From assembly GCA_007129455.1 (NCBI GenBank), contig SKVL01000031.1, positions 1-12,814 on the forward strand: 12,814 nt of DNA, written 5' to 3'. The position numbers and the translations under genes are program-made. The notes under the pieces were generated by a model that saw only the letters and a list, made by a program, of their open reading frames with translations, did no database searches and was not told the DNA's origin. Origin of the DNA: Candidatus Campbelliibacteriota bacterium. Lineage in GTDB: Bacteria; Patescibacteriota; Minisyncoccia; Phycocordibacterales; CSBR16-193. Shown here piece after piece: positions 11,586 through 12,814 of this stretch (position 1 is its first letter; each line of letters opens with the position of its first letter).

Positions 11586-12425
11586 ATGAAAAATATATTA
11601 TTCTATTCAATAACTGTTTTTCTTTTTTTCCTTTTCACAAATACCACCGAAGCAAACTTGGCCATACCCGGTCACTCAGGCGGTTTCGTGCCATCCCTGA
11701 ACGTTCTTTTTTTGAGCTACAGCGCCTTAGTGTTTCTTCTGCCTGTAATGATAGGCTTAATGCTACCAAGGAAATTCGTTATCGTGTGGCACTTCGTCAC
11801 GCTTCTGTCGGTAATGCTTCTAGTCGCTTTTTTCTTCAAGAGTGGAATCTTGATAGACATAAGCCGGGGTATCTTCTTTGCAACTCTTCTGCTTGCCTTT
11901 TTGTACACGTCATTTTTTACGATCATTGCTTACACATTTTCCACGATCGGTTCAACATTTGAGAGGATCAAAGAAGTTCAAAAAATACTTAATCACGTTA
12001 AAGACAGAATAAAAATAGTGCTTATGTTCTTGATCTATCTTTTACCTGTCACTCCGATGATATATGTTTCTGAAAATAATCCTGTCTCCTACGCGCGAAA
12101 TCCAATAATACTCGCCGGAATAATAACTTCTTTACTGATCATCCTTATATCCATCATCTGGCTCTATGTAAAAAGGAACTCACTACCCAAAAAAGACATT
12201 TCCAACCAAAAAAGAGACCACCTCTATTTTATACCGGTCGTGTTGATTTTTGTGATCAGTTTTCTTTTGGTTTCAAAGTTTTATCCGAAGATCGACCCCT
12301 TACCTCCCCGACCATTAAAAGTTCCCTCCTTCGTTTTGGAAGACCCGAATTTATCCCCTCCCCCCATATTGCTCATGCAGGACGTTAAAGTCGTCGTCGA
12401 GGCGGTTGATCAGCGGTCCGGCTGA
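11586..12425 (+). CDS. Six-helix membrane protein of unknown function
   Basis: A 279-residue protein. The N-terminus looks like a signal peptide (hydrophobic 4-18, then TEA-N), or a first helix. Further hydrophobic segments lie at about 40-60, 65-86, 92-118, 144-160, 174-195 and 216-232. A Pro-rich tail (DPLPPRPLKVP) follows. No family motif is recognised. The last 25 codons overlap the convergent gene at 12351 and read through the 30-bp repeat, so the true C-terminus may have been altered by the event that made the repeat. A TATAAT at 11552-11557 lies 28 nt upstream of the ATG, with no good -35 and no SD. AT content is higher than in the neighbours, which hints at separate origin. Confidence 0.7.
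   Translation: MKNILFYSITVFLFFLFTNTTEANLAIPGHSGGFVPSLNVLFLSYSALVFLLPVMIGLMLPRKFVIVWHFVTLLSVMLLVAFFFKSGILIDISRGIFFATLLLAFLYTSFFTIIAYTFSTIGSTFERIKEVQKILNHVKDRIKIVLMFLIYLLPVTPMIYVSENNPVSYARNPIILAGIITSLLIILISIIWLYVKRNSLPKKDISNQKRDHLYFIPVVLIFVISFLLVSKFYPKIDPLPPRPLKVPSFVLEDPNLSPPPILLMQDVKVVVEAVDQRSG
12351..12392. repeat. Right copy of the 30-bp direct repeat
   Basis: 12363-12392 is identical to 11448-11477, and similarity extends to 12351 with the stop codons aligned. Repeat spacing is 915 bp. It lies at the 3' end of the DUF3137-like gene and inside the 3' overlap with the membrane-protein gene. Confidence 0.9.
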
Positions 12426-12814
12426 GTCAAAGATCCCTCTTGCGACATCAAACAACTCTTTGAGTTGCTTGTTGTTCTTAACGACCGTGTTGTCATAAAT
12501 ATACATGGAGTTTCCGGCAAACTCTATGCTGAACTCCGAACCCTTATCGGAAAGCATTTGAAGAACTTCGGGAGTAAATATCTGCAGTACCTCTATTTCA
12601 TACCCGCGGGCGACATAAAGGCGAAAGCTGTCATCAAGGTTCCCCTTTAAACTTACCTTCGTTTCATTTTTGGCCTTTTTCCCAAACCTCGGCATCTTTT
12701 TGGACTGTAAAAGTATGTGAGGGAACTCAACCTTTCTAAACTTGGTTTCCCAGATCGTAAACCGATAAACCTTAATGGTTCTCCCAAATCCTCGGGAGTA
12801 TTTGTAATTAAAAA
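12351..12814 (-). CDS. DUF3137-like protein, 5' end outside window
   Basis: The frame is open from the stop at 12353-12351 to the right edge (at least 153 codons). The ATG at 12695 is internal, because coding-like sequence continues above it (GRTIKVYRFTIWETKFRKVEF and HILLQSKKMPRFGKK). The visible part fits the C-terminal half of DUF3137-type proteins: a strand-rich stretch ending in LQSKKM, then DSFRLYVARGYEIEVLQIFTPEVLQMLSD (compare the f.Vya.d..Ea..llTP.fm..L block), then EFAGNSMYIYDN. The family's N-terminal membrane helices would be off-window. Function unknown. The assignment is by pattern memory and moderate. Its tail is duplicated at 11436. Confidence 0.6.
   Translation of the reverse strand, partial: FNYKYSRGFGRTIKVYRFTIWETKFRKVEFPHILLQSKKMPRFGKKAKNETKVSLKGNLDDSFRLYVARGYEIEVLQIFTPEVLQMLSDKGSEFSIEFAGNSMYIYDNTVVKNNKQLKELFDVARGIFDSAGPLINRLDDDFNVLHEQYGGRG

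Noticed and set aside
12351..12695. 114-residue protein starting at the ATG at 12695
   Set aside because: The frame continues open and coding-like to the window edge, so this Met is internal to a longer gene.
1..12814. CRISPR array, prophage or transposase
   Set aside because: No regularly spaced repeats and no integrase, transposase or phage structural gene were seen on either strand.

Overview
The window most likely comes from a Patescibacteria (CPR)-type bacterium. This rests on gene content and style, not on a marker gene. The DnaX is very short, several proteins are small single-domain or membrane-anchored types common in that group, the tRNA has no encoded CCA, and most start codons lack a Shine-Dalgarno (SD) sequence. 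UGA is used as a stop (antitoxin, toxin), so the UGA=Gly code of Gracilibacteria/SR1 does not apply. A few percent of the calls could shift with a correct lineage.

Layout. On the minus strand from the left edge: the 5' two thirds of tyrS, a Phd/RelE-type toxin-antitoxin pair with its own promoter and palindromic operator, a tiny CxxCxxC protein, a membrane-anchored DUF2726 nuclease-like protein, and a 661-residue membrane-anchored beta-propeller protein (PF09826 type). The propeller gene sits between two copies of a 36-bp hairpin repeat. Next to the right copy (4805-5050) is a patchwork of gene remnants: the 3' end of a GIY-YIG gene, the first codons of a tyrS-like gene, and the last codons of a RelE-type toxin. 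A GH26-like protein follows (minus). Divergent from it is a two-gene plus-strand unit, a PgaC/IcaA-like processive glycosyltransferase and a membrane-anchored polysaccharide-deacetylase/DUF2334-like protein. The three together look like a minimal surface-polysaccharide locus.

Then come a GIY-YIG protein, a 114-nt nested hairpin whose arms resemble the tRNA-Gln 3' end, tRNA-Gln(UUG), a 71-residue zinc-ribbon protein, and a short dnaX that lacks both the usual four-cysteine zinc module and the tau C-terminus. Upstream of dnaX, 10873-11376 carries three consecutive minus-strand mini transcription units, each with a near-consensus promoter and a strong intrinsic terminator. Two look like small RNAs with a CCUCC (anti-SD-like) 5' segment. 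The third encodes a 19-residue peptide with a strong SD. This array is the best candidate here for something undescribed.

The right end holds a six-helix membrane protein of unknown function. Its gene is bracketed by a 30-bp perfect direct repeat that duplicates the 3' end of the last gene, a DUF3137-like open frame that runs off the window. Three separate traces of duplication or insertion (2486/4740 repeat, 4805-5050 mosaic, 11448/12363 repeat) mark this as a rearranging accessory region around a few housekeeping genes.
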